Assembly: GCA_026545765.1 (NCBI GenBank)
Contig: CM048841.1
Span: forward strand, 73,158,217 to 73,222,216
Origin: Plantago major
Lineage: Eukaryota > Streptophyta > Magnoliopsida > Lamiales > Plantaginaceae
Direction: 5' to 3'
Length of the DNA: 64,000 nucleotides
Part shown: in pieces, positions 24,892-38,183 of the stretch
How the letters are laid out: the number at the start of each line of letters is the position of its first letter
How positions within the stretch are numbered: position 1 is the first letter of the stretch
The notes under the pieces: generated by a model
Seen by the model: the letters and a program-made list of their open reading frames with translations, nothing else
Databases searched by the model: none
What the model was told of the DNA's origin: nothing
Made by a program: the position numbers and the translations under genes

Positions 24892-27800
24892 TTAGTCCAT
24901 CCACAATGCATCTACCATCTTAGCCATGAAAGCGTACCTATCTGCGGCTTCATCAATCTGAAATTGAAAGGGGGCGCGATCAGTAAGAGGACCAGCTGTA
25001 AAACCAGATATCAATCGGAATTAGAATGTTTTATTGCATTTACCATTTTCTGTGTTGGCATTCCAGCTCCGTGTCCAGCTTTCCTCTCTATGCGACCAAT
25101 AATCGGATTTGTTTGAGGACTTCTCTCTAGGCTTCTACACAGAACATGTTGCATGGTCTAGGAAGCATATAATGAAGAAATCAGTCAATGTTGCAAGGGG
25201 TGATATAACATTGCATTATATGAGGAACTTCATGTGTCCGATCAATAATTTTTTCTTTGTTCTATTAGCACAGGTAAAATCTCAAAAATCTAAGAACAGG
25301 AACACATATCAGCAACAGTCAATGCCGAATTTCATGAAGAACTGCACAAGAGAACACAGAACAAAACGGTTCAACTTTATGATAGAAAACGCACCGCCAA
25401 CAACTTGAGTGAGTGTAGTGGGACAACACGATCATCATGATCGGCTGTCAACAGCATCGTGGATGGATACTGAGTCGACTCATCGCATAGTTTACGTTCC
25501 CATGGTCTCCTGACGTTATGCAGAGGTGAATACCTGAATAAAACCAAAAATAATAAAGACATGAAAACCATGTGCAAGTAAACCTAGATGCATACAGTAC
25601 AAGGAAAAAGCGAGAAGATGAAAGAAGAAAAACTGAATGAGGCTATGTTTCGCAAAAAAAGCCAATTAGCTAGGTAGTAGCAGATTAGGTAGCTGATAAG
25701 AGAGGCTGAATGGAGCTATTCATTTACTCCATGTTAGTCAATTGAAAAACATGATTTGAACTTGAAGCGATACTACTGGCATTAAGAGAGGCTGGCAACA
25801 AATTCTACTCCATGTTAGATATCTTAGCAAATAAGATGATTCTGGTGAAGGTAAAATAACTCACTTGATCAGCCAACGAAACTCTTCCTCGTTGTCTGAA
25901 CAGCCATAGTCCGAGGTCCATGCATGACCTGGGTTGTGGAGATTCGAATGCACAGTTAGCTTACAAGACTCTACTCGCACGAAGATTCGCTGTTTTGGAT
26001 AATAAAATTTGTACCTATGGTAAATTTGTGGAATCTTAGCATGTCCATTACACCAACATGAGCAATTGCACAGCCAAAAAGATCAGGTCTCTGCAATCAC
26101 ATTGGAAAAACTGAGATTGGAAATCTAACGGATAACAAACATAATGAAAAAGATTGATGTATATACCTGGTTTATACAAGCACCAATAAGAAGACCACCA
26201 TTGCTTCCTCCTTCAATGCACAACTTCTTAGGCTGAGTGTAACCAGCAGAGACTAGATACTCAGCAGTCGATATGAAGTCCTCGAAGCAATTCTGCTTAT
26301 TTGCCAAGGTACCAGCTTTATGCCATTCTTCCCCATACTCTCCTCCTCCACGAATGTTTGCAAAACAGAAGACAACATCCAAATGCTTTGCGATCACGAA
26401 ACGGCTAGCACTAAAATACGGCATCATGCTAACATTAAACCCACCGTATGCATAGAGTAGACAGGGGTGTGATCCGTCAAGGCAAATACTCTTTCTAGCC
26501 ACTATAAACATCGGAATCTTCGTGCCATCTTTACTGTGTACAAAAACCTGAGGATTGCACCAATCAGCAACAGGAAAACGAAAGACAATATAATGATAAA
26601 GAAGATATGTGAAAATAAGCTTCTGAATGTAGTCAACTTCAGGAGGTACATGGGACAGTAAAAAAATTGAAGTGAAAAAACAAGCAGCACAAGAACATGC
26701 TATTGCATATCCACACCATTCAGTAGGAGCTACATGGGATTTACGGAACCAAGACATGAGCTACTGGATACGTGAAAGATGATTGTCCTACTGAACTAAT
26801 GCCAAATATGCTGACTACTTGAGCAATCAAATGAATTGAGTACCACCACGCAGGCACATGAGTTATGCATATGCACATATTTAGACAGGCAAGCATCTAT
26901 ATGTTTATCAGCACGTGTGCGTCTCTCTATGTATATGTTTGTATATGTGTATCTATATGTACATATTCATGTGCATAAATGTGAATATAAATATGTGTAT
27001 ATTAGGCCTTTTCTCATGGGTTGAGAGAAAGTTCAGTACAATAATTTTACCTGATTGACTTCAAACTCTTCTCTGTTGAATCCAGGAACAATTATTTCCC
27101 GGAAGATCTTCATGTTTGGGGTGTTATTTTCTAAGTTGCACATATATGCAACGCCAGGGACCAGGAAGCTTGTAAACCCAATAAAAACGGTGCTGTCTTT
27201 CCGTCTAGATGATATCTCTGATACGGACCCTATATCAAGTGGTAAATTGTGCAAAAGGGCACCAGTTTGCAAATCCCTTAATTGCAAGACATTTTTCACA
27301 TCACTCATGTAATTGACTACAATTTGATTGTGATTTACAGCAACAGCGGTTTCAAGGACATCACTTTTATCTTCACAGAGTACTTCCGTCCATGAACATG
27401 GATCTTTGACATTGACACGGACTAGTTTCCTTCTTGGAGCTTCATTATTAGTGATAAATGTGAAAACTGTCTCATCGTTTGCAACGAAGTCATATGAAGC
27501 CTCAAAATTATCAACAAGTTTCACAAAAGGAAGCAATTCCTTTGTTCCTTTATATCCTTCAAGTCCTTTCGGAAGCAATGACATGTCACAGTAATAGAGT
27601 TTATTGACAGGATCACAATTTTCCGAAATATATAGAAGAACATACTGCACATTAGAGAACAAGAGGAAACTAATCAGTAGAGCTATTTAAGAAACATAAG
27701 AAAATTATATTTCTATTTAAGACCGGTAATCATAACAACATTGTCAAACAACAAAAACCCTTATGTAGTTCCCAAACATCTCTCCGTGCATCTAGGGTTC

Positions 27801-30800
27801 TTATCACTGGAATATTTTGGTCGATCGGTGATTCGAAGCTTTCCGGTGAGAGATGAGTAGCTCAGATGAAGAGTCAGACATTAGCGATTCAGAAATCAGT
27901 GAATATAAAGTGATGTCCTTCGAGTTGTTGAAGGCAGGAAGGTATACGATAAAGGGCCCAAAGGGAACCCTTAGGTGCCCATTCTGTGCTGGCAAAAAGA
28001 AACAGGACTACCAGTTCAACCATCTTTATCAACATGCCATTTGAACTGCTAAAGGTACTGCCAAAAGTGCAAAGCAAAGAGCTAATCATCTTGCACTCGC
28101 TGACTACATAGAGAAAGAGCTAGCTAATGGGACTGACGCAAAAATTCTTATTGTGGCACCTAAACCACAACCCGTTGATAATCCGCAGCAGACTGAATTA
28201 TATTGCTGGTCCTGGGTAGGAGTAATCACTAATGTATAATAACACTTCTGAGGGTAGCTGTGATTACTGGATGAAAAGATTCTCCAGGTACAAGCCTACA
28301 GAAATAGAAATTTTCAGAGATGAACAACAAGACACTGCAAGCTGTTTTAAGATTTGACAGTGATTGGGCTGGCTTTAAAAATGCCTTGGAGTTTGAAAAG
28401 TCCTTTAAGCATAAAGGCAGCAAAAAGGAATGGACTGAAAGAAAAACATCTCTAGCTCAAAGTATTTATGGTTGGTTTGCCAGGGAAGATGATTACAACT
28501 CAGAAGGGCCAGTCGGTGATTATCTTCGCCAAAAAGGAAAACTGAAAACAATAGCGGATCTTGTTCATGAAGCAACACAGGATAGGAACAAAATTGTGGG
28601 CAATCTGGTCAATGAAATTGGGATGAAAAATGATAATCTGGATCAACTGCAAGTCAAGTATAACGAGAAATCAATGTCCCTTAGCAGGATGCTTGAAGAG
28701 AAAGATATACTTCATCAATCTTTCTTTGAAGAAACACAAAAACTGCAGCGCATAGCCCGCGAGCACATTAGGAAGGTCTTGGACGAGCAGGAGATGTTGA
28801 ACATGGAGTTGGAGAATACGAAAAGACGGCTTGACTCATGGAGCAAAGAGCTGAATAAGCATGAGGGAGTAATTGAACGAGAGAGGCAGAAGCTTGAAGA
28901 GGAGAAGAAAAAGAATGAGTTGAGGAACAATGCACTTCAATTGGCTTCCAAGGAGCAAAAAAAGCTGATGAAAATGTTCCCAGGCTTGTTGAAGAGCAAA
29001 AGAGACAAAAGGAGGAGAATTTAGAACAGAAGCAGAAGTTGGAAATGGAAATTGAAGCTGAAAGGAAAACTGGAGGTGATGAAGCATATGGGAGGTGATG
29101 ATGATTCAGCTGTCTCGAAAAAGATAAATGAGATGAACGAGCAACTGAAAGACAAGACTGATGATCTGGAAGGTCTTGAGGATATGAATACTCAACTACT
29201 TATGAAAGAGCGCCAAAGTAATGACGAGCTGCAAGCAGCTAGTAAAGTGCTAATTCAGGGCTTCACTGATTTGTTAAGTAGTGCCCATACTAACATTGGT
29301 ATCAAAAGGATGGGTGAGCTAGATGAGAAGCCATTTCAGAATGCCTGCAAGACAAGATATCCACAATCTGAAGCAGATGTCAAGACTCTCAAACTGTGTT
29401 CGTTGTGGCAGGAAAAAGTGAAAAACTCCGACTGGCACCCATTCAGAGTAGTTGAAGATGACAAAGGAAATGCCAAGTCAGTTATAAAGGAGGACGATGA
29501 AGATCTGCAAGGCCTCAAGAGTGAATGGGGTATGGAAGTTTATGAAGCAGTTAGGACCGCCTTGGAGGAAATGAATGAATACAATCCAAGTGGTGGTTAT
29601 TCAGTTGCGGAGCTCTGGAACTTCAAGGAAGAATGGAAAGCAACACTTAAAGAAGTCATCAAGTACATCTTCACTCAGATGAAGACACTGAAACGAAAAA
29701 GAAACTGAAGAGGTTCATATCGGGGAGGAAAACTGAAGGAGACGATCGTATGGAATTCCAATCGATATTATTAGCTTTTGCTAGTTGTCTCGGCTGATGT
29801 TATGTGTAATAAAATGAAATGCTACTACCTTAGAATTGTGTTGTAGGCTAAAATATATCTTCAGCATTCGACATTTCAGTATGCATTATGCCCAAGATTG
29901 GACTTAAATTATGCTCGTCAGCAAAAAAAAAAAAAAAAAAAAAACTAAAACTCTTATGAGATCATGTATTTTACTTTAAGATCAGTACCTTCCCATCTGG
30001 TGTTACTGAACCTGAATGAAGATGCTTAGGATTCTCAGGGTCATTCCAGCACAGGATATCTTCAGACTGATCGGTACCCAAAAAATGATAATATAGCTCA
30101 TGTTGGAGATTGGCATTCGTCTCTGTGCCAGCATCCAACTCCGCTCCATCCCTTCAAATTCAAGATGCAAATTGAGGATTTAAAAGGGTGAAAAGATAAA
30201 AGAGGATGAGTTTATAATAGACAAAAAGGCTAATTAATGAAGTTTCCATTAAATTCGATAACCCAACACGGTAAATGATTTTAGCTGAAAAACTACACAT
30301 GTCACAAGATATATCATAAGCATTAATCAACTTCGTACTTCGGAGCTGGATAACGGCTGTAGAAGAAACCTTTGCTATCATGTGTCCAACTAATGCCTGA
30401 AAACTTAACCTGTAAAGAACAACAGAAGATCAGCTCAATCATAAACTGCAAAATGCTCGGATGGAGAGCTAGTCCAATATAATAATGTGATGTAATATGC
30501 ATAAGGATTTACCCATGAAAGGGTATCAGCCTCGATCATCTTATCCTCCACCCGCAAAACTCTAATGTTCACCCAATCACTCCCACTCGAACTAACACCG
30601 TAGGCCAAGTACTTCGCATCCTCACTAACCGCTAAAGAACTCAGTGCCACAGTTCCATCCTCACTGAACTCATTTGGATCAAGTAAAACCTCAGGTTTTC
30701 CATCCAAACTATCCTGTAACATACAAAAGACTAGGAAGTTCAACATCTCAACATGCCATACAATCACAAATTTTTCGCAACAAGCAACGAAAATCACAAC

Positions 30801-31523
30801 ACTGAACCTGAACATATAGAACTCTCTGTGGTTGCAGACCAGTGTTATGGAAATAAAAGTACTTATCCCCTGCTCTAAACGGAGCATTATACTTGGGAAA
30901 ATCAAACAGTTTCGTAAGCTTCTCGCGTATCTTTTCCCTCGTTTCGCAGGTCTTTAACACAGAAGCGGTCAATTTCATCTGATTTTCAACAAACTCCTTC
31001 GTTTCCTCTGAATCAGGATCCTCCAGCCTAATCATATAAGCAATGAAACTGATGAAAACTCGGACTTATCATAATAATTTACAGTATGAAAATGCACATT
31101 TAGACTTTTTAGTACTCCCTCCCTCTCGCTAATCTAAACCCACTTTCCTTTTATGTCTCTCCCGCAAATATCATTGTTTATCATTATCATTTATCTAAAC
31201 CCACTTTCCACACCCAGAATAGCAGAAAAGTAAACGCCCGTCCTCATACTTTTTCCATTGTTTATCATTATCATTTATCTCCTCCCCCTATCTCTCACAG
31301 ATTTTCTTTATCATTTACCACTCCTACAATAAACTATCAATTATCATAAAAACAGTGCGGAAAAGAAAGGGGACGAAGCTTAGTGGGACGTAGGGAGTAT
31401 TAGTATAGTATACCATCGATAGGGATCAGGAATCATAACTCCATGATAACTATCCACCACAGACTCGTCTCGACGGGCTTTCGGGTACTCCAAGGGGACG
31501 TCGAAGGTGGGGAGCGAGCCCAT
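24892..31523 (-). CDS. POP: Prolyl oligopeptidase (prolyl endopeptidase, S9A), 12 exons
   Basis: Exons in transcript order: 31523-31414, 31027-30808, 30713-30513, 30409-30339, 30151-29989, 27644-27051, 26547-26167, 26090-26015, 25928-25865, 25533-25395, 25157-25044, 24957-24892. All junctions are GT/AG and phases agree, giving 2,199 nt (732 aa), the usual length. The start [14 protein letters not shown] fits the family. An N-terminal S9 propeller precedes an alpha/beta hydrolase domain. The catalytic triad is visible: Ser in GGSNGG (exon 7), Asp in ADHDDRVVP (exon 10), His in KAGHGAG (exon 11). It cleaves short peptides after proline, normally in the cytosol. Intron 5 (2.34 kb) holds an FDM retrocopy and intron 1 a Stowaway MITE; neither touches an exon. 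An in-frame ATG at 31563-31565 could add 14 residues. Confidence 0.93.
27766..29946 (+). mobile_element. Processed retrocopy in intron 5 of the peptidase gene
   Basis: An intronless mRNA-like copy ends in a 22-A tract (29923-29944). AAAACCCTTATG at 27754-27765 and AAAACTCTTATG at 29947-29958 flank it, an 11/12-match target duplication that fits LINE-mediated retroposition. It lies antisense to the host gene. Canonical-looking 5' and 3' untranslated regions are included (about 27766-27852 and 29708-29922). Confidence 0.85.
27853..29707 (+). pseudogene. FDM: FDM/IDN2-type RdDM factor (zf-XS, XS, coiled coil, XH), retrocopy
   Basis: ATG 27853 opens a short acidic N-terminus, then a zf-XS domain ([23 protein letters not shown]). 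A TGA at 28042 interrupts it, and the frame continues with [19 protein letters not shown]. The XS domain is broken by stops and a frame break near 28240-28320, then reads [17 protein letters not shown] and [18 protein letters not shown] long coiled coil (about 28560-28960) follows, a frame break near 29000, and an intact XH domain ([26 protein letters not shown]) to TGA 29705-29707. The parent family (SGS3-related IDN2/FDM) binds double-stranded RNA and supports RNA-directed DNA methylation. This copy lacks introns and has several lesions, so it is a pseudogene. Confidence 0.9.
31112..31399. mobile_element. Stowaway-like MITE in intron 1 of the peptidase gene
   Basis: The left end reads TA-CTCCCTCCCTCTCG, and the right end, inverted, reads AATACTCCCTACGTCCCACTAAG. 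The interior is AT-rich and non-coding, and the length is about 290 bp. TA-type flanks and CTCCCTCCGTCC-type ends are the usual Stowaway signature in plants. Confidence 0.7.
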
Positions 31524-32327
31524 TGTGCAGAAAGAACGGTTGCGAAAGCGAATGTTGGACGGCAATGGTTTGGGTGCTGGAAGGTGTTTGATGAAATGCC
31601 TGAGAGAAGAAGGATGGTGGGAGACATTGAAGTGAGAGCGGAATAGTTGTAGTTGAGGCGATAATGGATGGGAAGAGAATGGAGGTAAAATGAGGAGATG
31701 ATGGAGTTGCCATGGCGACTACATGACAACATTTTTTGGGTTCGAAATTCTGTTCAGATGCTTGGCGGGATTTTGTGGGTGAGGATTGGGTTGTAATCAT
31801 GTTGTCATTTTGTTAGATCATGTCGCCACAAGTAGTAACTAATCAATATTATAATCTATGTTTTTGAAATGCGGTGGTTCTACCTAGTTCATCTGTGATT
31901 CGGTAGATCAAACTGTCCGAAAACCCTCTAAGCTTGGGAAAAATTCGCTATCCAGTAAAAACCTGGAACACCCGACAAAAACCCGGTAAAACCGAGTTGA
32001 ACCGGTCTGAATTTTTTAAAAAAAAGAAAAGGGAAGAAATTGACCTAAATTTTGAAGAAGAATTGGTAAGAAGAATAAATACATGTGTTGGTCGAATTTA
32101 GAAGAAGAAGAAAACAAAGATTGGTATGAAGAAAATTAGAATTTTAGAAGAAGAAAGGAGAAAAAATGATGCAGAAGACTAGATGGAAAGGCAGATGGGT
32201 CATGGGAGGATTTAGAAAACTCAAATCTGTTGGTCTTGTAAGTTGTATGGCACAATAAACTAATGGAATAAATATTGATATTTTGTAAGAAGAAAAACAA
32301 TTGTAGTTGAAAAATTATATAGGGTAG
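31524..32327. other. Peptidase 5' flank and AG-rich spacer
   Basis: The first part should hold the promoter and 5' leader of the minus-strand peptidase gene. Overlapping ORFs here on both strands show no family resemblance and are probably chance. Purine-rich low-complexity sequence follows from about 32010. Confidence 0.5.
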
Positions 32328-33337
32328 GTTAAACGCAGAACACTTTTTAACATATTGCAAAAAAGTCTTTATATATTAGAAATATTAAAAGTGACCCAAT
32401 ATTTTATTTTTTGTCACAAAATCCTTCAACCTCAAATCTTTAAAGTATATACTTGTTAAATCATAAAATATAAAAAAAACAGTCAGTTTGACTGTTTTTT
32501 GAGTTTTTTTTGAACTTTTTTAATTTTTTTTTCCAAATAAAATATAGTCAATTTTAATATATTAATGAAATGAAATAATTATTATAACTATGAAAATTAA
32601 TATTCGATTAATTTATAGGTGGAAAAAAAGGAAAAAGCTGAACAATCATGAATAAAAACATGTTGAACAAGAATTTTTCGAATTATATGAACAATCATGA
32701 ATATGAAGATGTATATATCGTTTTAGTTTTATTCTTATAATTGTTAATAATACTCAGTTATTACAAAATTAGCTAAAATTTGTTGGATTATATAAAAAAA
32801 AATTAAAAATCGAAAAAACAGTTTGTTTGAACTATTTTTTTTTTTGTGGCAGCCTCACGGGCTGCCAGAATAAAGAATCTGGCAGCCTTGCCGCCTGGCA
32901 GCCTACAAAGCTGCCAGGCGGCTGGTTTGGCAGCCTCAGAGGCTGCCAGACATATATTCTGGCAGCCCGTGAGGCTGCCAAACCCGAAAAATTCAAAAAA
33001 CAATCGTTTGACTGTTTTTTTTAACTTTTTTAATTTTTTTCAAATAAAATATAGTCAATTTTAATATATTAATGAAATGCAATAATTATTATAACTATGA
33101 AAATTAATTGGTGGAAAAAAAAGGAAAAAGCTTAAAATCCGACCAATACTTATATGCAATGATTTTTTTTAAAAAAAATTCAGTTCTTAAGAGTATATGA
33201 ATTTCAACATTTGCGATTGAAGGGTTTTAAGATAAAAAAAAAATTGAACCATTATTAATATTTTCAATAAATAAAGGGTATATTGCAAATTGTAGAAAAA
33301 GTGTTCTGCGTTTAGTAAAAAGTGTTTTGCGTTTAAC
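32328..33337. mobile_element. Foldback-type element with GC-rich inverted heptamer core (copy 1)
   Basis: The left end GTTAAACGCAGAACACTTTTT and the inverted right end GTTAAACGCAAAACACTTTTT match almost perfectly, and extended inverted similarity covers much of both arms. The core (32848-32984) is an array of GGCAGCC and GGCTGCC words, at least a dozen within 140 bp, able to form several hairpins. No transposase is visible. ORFs across the core are by-products of the heptamer. An inverted second copy is at 56650-57593. No clear target duplication was seen. Confidence 0.75.
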
Positions 33338-33982
33338 ATTCTTGTTATTTATTTCTTCCCCTGAAGTGGATAATTGACAGTTTGTATCCTTGTTGATGTC
33401 AATTCGTAAGGCTACCATGACATTTCTACATGTAGCATGACCTTGAGGCACAGGTCCTAGGATACATGATAACTTCAAATTTTACACGGCGCTAGATGAG
33501 ACAAAAGCTCGGAAAATTCCTCTGTAGACGGATGTATTAGACCAATTTAGTCATTCTAACATTATAAGATGATGCTATCGTGATTTTGATTTGTTCCACA
33601 GCGTATTAATTGTTCTTCGTTATTGATGCTGCCATGACATTGATTTGTATGTTGTTTTTCTTCGCTTCACGGTGGAAAATTCTCAGATTCTATGCATTGG
33701 TGAGCTGTTATTCTCACTTATTGATGGGGAGACTTGCCCGGTGTAGGTCCCAGGATTTGAGTTCACACATTGAAGTTACACTGAGCTACAGAAACCATAT
33801 ATTTGAAACATCTTGCCCAAAGTGCTGCAAGCTGAAGATCTAACGGTTTTGATGCATGGATAACTAGACAGTCAATCACAACTAGCAGGCAGTAAGAGAA
33901 CAAGTTGACGAATGGAAAGTATGCTTCATCTTGACCAAATATTACATTCGTCAGAAACAGCAGCAATGCATATTTACTTGTT
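33338..33982. other. Intergenic, nothing recognised
   Basis: Short ORFs on both strands show no recognisable family. No RNA gene or element ends were found. Confidence 0.45.
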
Positions 33983-34552
33983 AACAACTATGTTCTCTTC
34001 AGTTGTTTTTTATACTGCTTCCTCCGTCCCGTCAGATGTTACCCGTTTTGCCATTTTAGGTGTCCCAAATAAAGTTTCTCATTTCCATTTATGGCAATTT
34101 ATCCTTCAACTATAATAATATATTTATTCAACTTTTTTAAAAAATCATACTCTAACATTATTTTATTCAAAAGTCAACTTGAAATACTCCAACAATCAAA
34201 CCCACAAACATTATTTTATTCAAATGTAATACACCATTATTTTTCTCTCTCCAAAAGTAAACGGGTAACATCGGACGGGACGGAGGAAGTACAATTCAAT
34301 TCAGTTCCATTCAGTTCTGTTCAGACGAAAAGAACTGAGTCTAATGGAATTTTCGACACCCAGGTGCTTACCAGACTAATGCTATGTTCTCTTCGTCTGA
34401 ATAGAACTGAACTTATTTGTAGTATAACAAACAACCAAGCAAATCTGAACATAACTTATTTGTAGCATAAAAACAATTAAGCAAATCTGAACAGAACTGA
34501 ATTAATCTGAACAAAAATTAATGAGTTTTCAGTTGAAGAGAACAGAGCCTAA
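33983..34552. mobile_element. Small inverted-repeat element, class uncertain
   Basis: The left end TATGTTCTCTTCAGTTG and the inverted right end GGCTCTGTTCTCTTCAACTG match. An internal third copy of the end (GCTATGTTCTCTTCGTCTG near 34379) and repeated TTCAGTTCxGTTCAG words suggest a composite. A Stowaway MITE is nested inside. The ends resemble plant hAT-type MITEs but no target duplication was confirmed. Confidence 0.4.
34015..34289. mobile_element. Stowaway MITE
   Basis: TA flanks (34013-34014 and 34290-34291) surround matching ends: left CTTCCTCCGTCCCGTCAGATGTTACCCG, right inverted CTTCCTCCGTCCCGTCCGATGTTACCCG. About 275 bp, non-coding. Confidence 0.85.
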
Positions 34553-34734
34553 TTCCACAGGAGGCTCACTGCATCGTCTTTCAATTGGGTTCTTCCAGAA
34601 CGCAGTAAATTACATGTAATTGCATGAAAATACAAGACTATGATAAGGAAAACAATTATCTTAAGACATACTTTATAAAAGCGTAAACAAAATTCTTCAC
34701 GCGGATATTGACCTAACCAGGTTACATTGGATGG

Positions 34735-37674
34735 TCAAAAGCGTGCTTTTCGTTTGCGTGCAGTGTATTTTGTGTCAGCTGGAACTGCATTCCCCTTTCT
34801 TCGCATTTGATCCTTCTTTTGCAGAACCCATTCTCGTCCCTTCACTTTCTTATTCAGTTTTCGTTTTTTCCTAGGTCTGTTCCTGTCGGCTATACTGACC
34901 TGCAACACAGAAAACCGACTCTGCATGATTGCCTGATAACACAGTGACACGGAAAGCACATTTTATCTAGTAAGCTAGAAAACAAAAGCACCAAGCTATC
35001 TTCATCAGAGCACAAAGATGGTCACTCACTGCCTGGTTATCTTCATCCCCACTGCTGTCTTCATCGGAGCAACTCTCTCCATCTTCAGCTTTTGCCATTG
35101 GAGTGACACTACTTGTTGATGGTGGCCCACACGTAAGCACAAGGTATTCTTTTCTTTTTTTAGAACTGTTTCAAGTATGAATATATTCGATCATACTTCA
35201 GAAGGGGTTTTATACAAAAATAAACAGAGAATTATAAGAGATTGACCATTCATCTAGCATTGATTAACTGATCAGAGATTCATATCGTTATACTGCAGCC
35301 ATCACAGCTTAAAGAGATCTTACAAGAATCTCCTCCAATGCATCAGGGAGAGAAATAGAAGCAACTGTCCTATCAGAAACTAGTTACGTAACGATACAAA
35401 AATACAACTAAACAACTTTCAGGATCTCTTCAATATATGAAGTTCACTATAGTATATAACAGGGCTAGCCCGTAATATTTTCATTTCAAGTGGTCAAGTT
35501 CTCGCTAATAGTTAATTGTGGCATTCGAACCCCAAAATTTCTCTCTATGATGTATCAGAATTTTGATCAGAAAGGAAGAAGATAACTGGGGATATATATT
35601 CAACAAAAAATAAATAAACCTCCTGAATTAGTTTGCACAATTGAAAATATATATTCACCAAAACTAACCTTTAAACAAATATATAAAGTCTTTAAATTAG
35701 TTAGCACAATTGCATCAATGTTTTTATCAGCGAATTATGCCAAACTCCACTAGACCTCCTGAATACCGTCGATTTCAAACACTCTGCATGGTATCAATTA
35801 TTTATATTTGAAACGGAGGTACTCCTTACACCCCTTCGACTTCCACTTATTTTATTATAGGCTTAATATTCTTAGATATATCATGCATATCTTCATTACA
35901 AATAATGTCAAAACTCAACATATTTAATGCCAATACGTTGTATTATAAGCAAAAAAGAGAAACACTGGCATATCGTAAGTTACCTGTGTGGATAATCGAC
36001 AACAACACCCCCAGAGAATCCAGCTCGCATGGCAAAACTCAGGATCAGTTCACGCTGAGCTATATTTTCAGGATATACTTGCAAAACTGCCCTTGCTCCC
36101 CGAGATAAGGATCTATATAGTGACCCAAAGAACGCTCTACAATGAAATAAGTCCATAGAACACATTATAAATGCTTGGGATGTGTATACTCATTAATAAA
36201 GTATAGTGAGTTTCAACCAGAAATACTGTAGAATAATATTATATGAAAATACTTTTGAGTGTCTACGTACTTCAGTCTGATACGTGGCTCATGAGAAGAT
36301 TTGTCTGCATTGCACAGCCACTGGTCGCATATACAACAATATGGAGAATCAGCAACTTAATCATACATATGTATAGTCCAGATCACATTAAATAAAATCA
36401 ACAATGCCAATCATGGTCTCTCAACTCTCCTCTCAGCATGCAAGCGTTGCACACACGCATGGGTTGTACTCCACTAAACTAACATTAAACATATGGAAAA
36501 AAGTGTTGAAGGCAAAATAGAACCTGAACAGCTGAGATACTTATAGCCCCATCGATTACGCCAGGTCGTAGGCCTAGACCCTAAAATTGTTGGGAAAAAA
36601 AGAAAGTTCATTCAGCAATATAATTAAAAGAGTGATGCACTGTAAACAGGATAGCAGATGCTATTTGCAAAGATGCATGTATATTATCTGCAAGGTGGAC
36701 TTATTGCATTACAGTGCTAGTTTGGTTCGCAGGACTGAAAACCTTAGGGATTTGCAAGATGACAGCAAGGGAGGGTTTAGTTCATTAACAGCTAACCATT
36801 AACCTAAGGTTTGAGTACAGAAACTCCGTCCAGGTAGTAATTAGACTTTAGTTATCCCTCTCAGGCAACATAAAATTAGTATAACAAAACACACCAATGA
36901 GTATTTACAGAAAAGGAAATGCAAAGTATCAAGCTTGAGAAGAAAGTAAGTAGCTCAATCATGCAAAAGTTCAGAAAGAAACAAGAAATTGATCTATTAA
37001 TCTATCTTATTGATGACCAATGTTATAACGAGAGGAATAAGGATGTACATGCATAGCACTTGGACTGAGTTTAGATAGATAACCTGTCCCATGTCAGCAA
37101 GTAAAAGGTCGCCCTCAACTTCACGCTCCAAAGCAATATCTAGATTGATAAAAGCAGTTTAGAACAACAAAAGGCTACTAAACAAGTACCAATATCTAGT
37201 GACATATGCTGTAAGGATAGTAAACATACTAAGCATTGATCCAGATATATCAAGACCAACCCACTGATGCCCGTTCTCCGTCAAAGTCTCTCCACTAAGT
37301 CCTGATCCACAACCTAAGCAACAACACTAATGCTAAAGTCGAAGTTTTCAACACAAAAACTACAAACATAAATAAAATTTTCCACTACATGAAAAATTGA
37401 CAGAGAAAAACTGAATGTACCAATATCAAGCAGTAATCTGGGAACTCCATCATCAGGTAATGCTAGAAGCTCCAGTGCTCGCTCAGAAAGCTCCGCCTTT
37501 TAAACACAGTAACAACCAATTTGAAATTAATAAAATGTTAAAAATAAAAAGAAAGATAATTGAGCAGGTAGATACCTGAATGCCGATGATACGAGAAGAC
37601 GAAGTGTATTTTCGAGCTTCTTCGTCGTTGTAGAAAATCTCCGGCGGCGCTTGCAATTCCGGCCGAGACGACAT
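34735..37674 (-). CDS. BUD23: 18S rRNA (guanine-N7)-methyltransferase, BUD23/RID2 family, 9 exons
   Basis: Exons in transcript order: 37674-37576, 37496-37421, 37313-37230, 37139-37084, 36580-36524, 36320-36271, 36136-35984, 35165-35030, 34899-34735. All are GT/AG and phases agree, 876 nt, 291 aa, close to the family length. The N-terminus [23 protein letters not shown] is the family signature. The SAM-binding site is visible as [13 protein letters not shown] (exons 2-3) and LLADMGQGLGLR (exons 4-5), with [14 protein letters not shown] following. The C-terminus is a basic, Lys/Arg-rich tail consistent with nucleolar targeting. It methylates N7 of one guanine in 18S rRNA with its TRM112 partner for small-subunit maturation. 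It looks intact. Confidence 0.93.
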
Positions 37675-38183
37675 TTTGAAGTTTTGTTAGATAGTGAGCT
37701 GTTTATCTTCAACAATTTGCTTCTGATGCTCTGTGGTTGAGAAAAAATGCCCAAATTGGTGGAGATAGAAACCCTAGATAAAACCCCAGTTGAGCTGGGT
37801 GTTCATGAAGAAGGAGAATCTGGTTTATGAGAAATCAGTTAATCATGGGCCTCTTACTTCTGTTGGGCCTCAGAATAATCAAATTACATGGGTGGTGATC
37901 GCCTGTCCAGGCCCAGGGTCGACAATTGAAATCTTAGATTTCCCCGGACCGAGCCTAATAGCGTCGGACCGGCTCGTGAACCAAATTTTCGGGTCAGATC
38001 AGGTCCATTTTACTCTAGACCATATACTCCGTCCTGGGTTCGACTTTCCAGTTTTGACAGGCACGCACACTAGTAAGTGTGAATAAAGTAAGAAAAATAG
38101 TTAAAAACTATGTTTTGCAACCCGGATCCAACAATCGACCCGGACTACCAATTGAGGGGGGTCCACCCTGGGTCAACCTACTA

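Noticed and set aside
26836-27024. Tyr/Val-rich 62-codon ORF in a peptidase intron
   Set aside because: It is a translation of TATG/TGTA low-complexity sequence.
30332-30338. Longer exon 4 for the peptidase ending at GAA|GTTGAT
   Set aside because: It breaks phase with exon 5. The donor after CCGAA (GTACGA) restores the frame and the family sequence, so the gene is intact.
32848-32984. GGCAGCC/GGCTGCC array considered as a CRISPR-like or satellite array
   Set aside because: The units are too short, irregular and in both orientations, and this is a plant nuclear sequence.
32803-33064. ORFs on both strands over the GGCAGCC array
   Set aside because: The amino-acid repeats (for example GSLAAWQP) follow from the heptamer and from its complement in all frames; they are not evidence of coding.
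37790-38086. 98-codon ORF upstream of BUD23
   Set aside because: No recognisable family, no splice or promoter context; likely chance.
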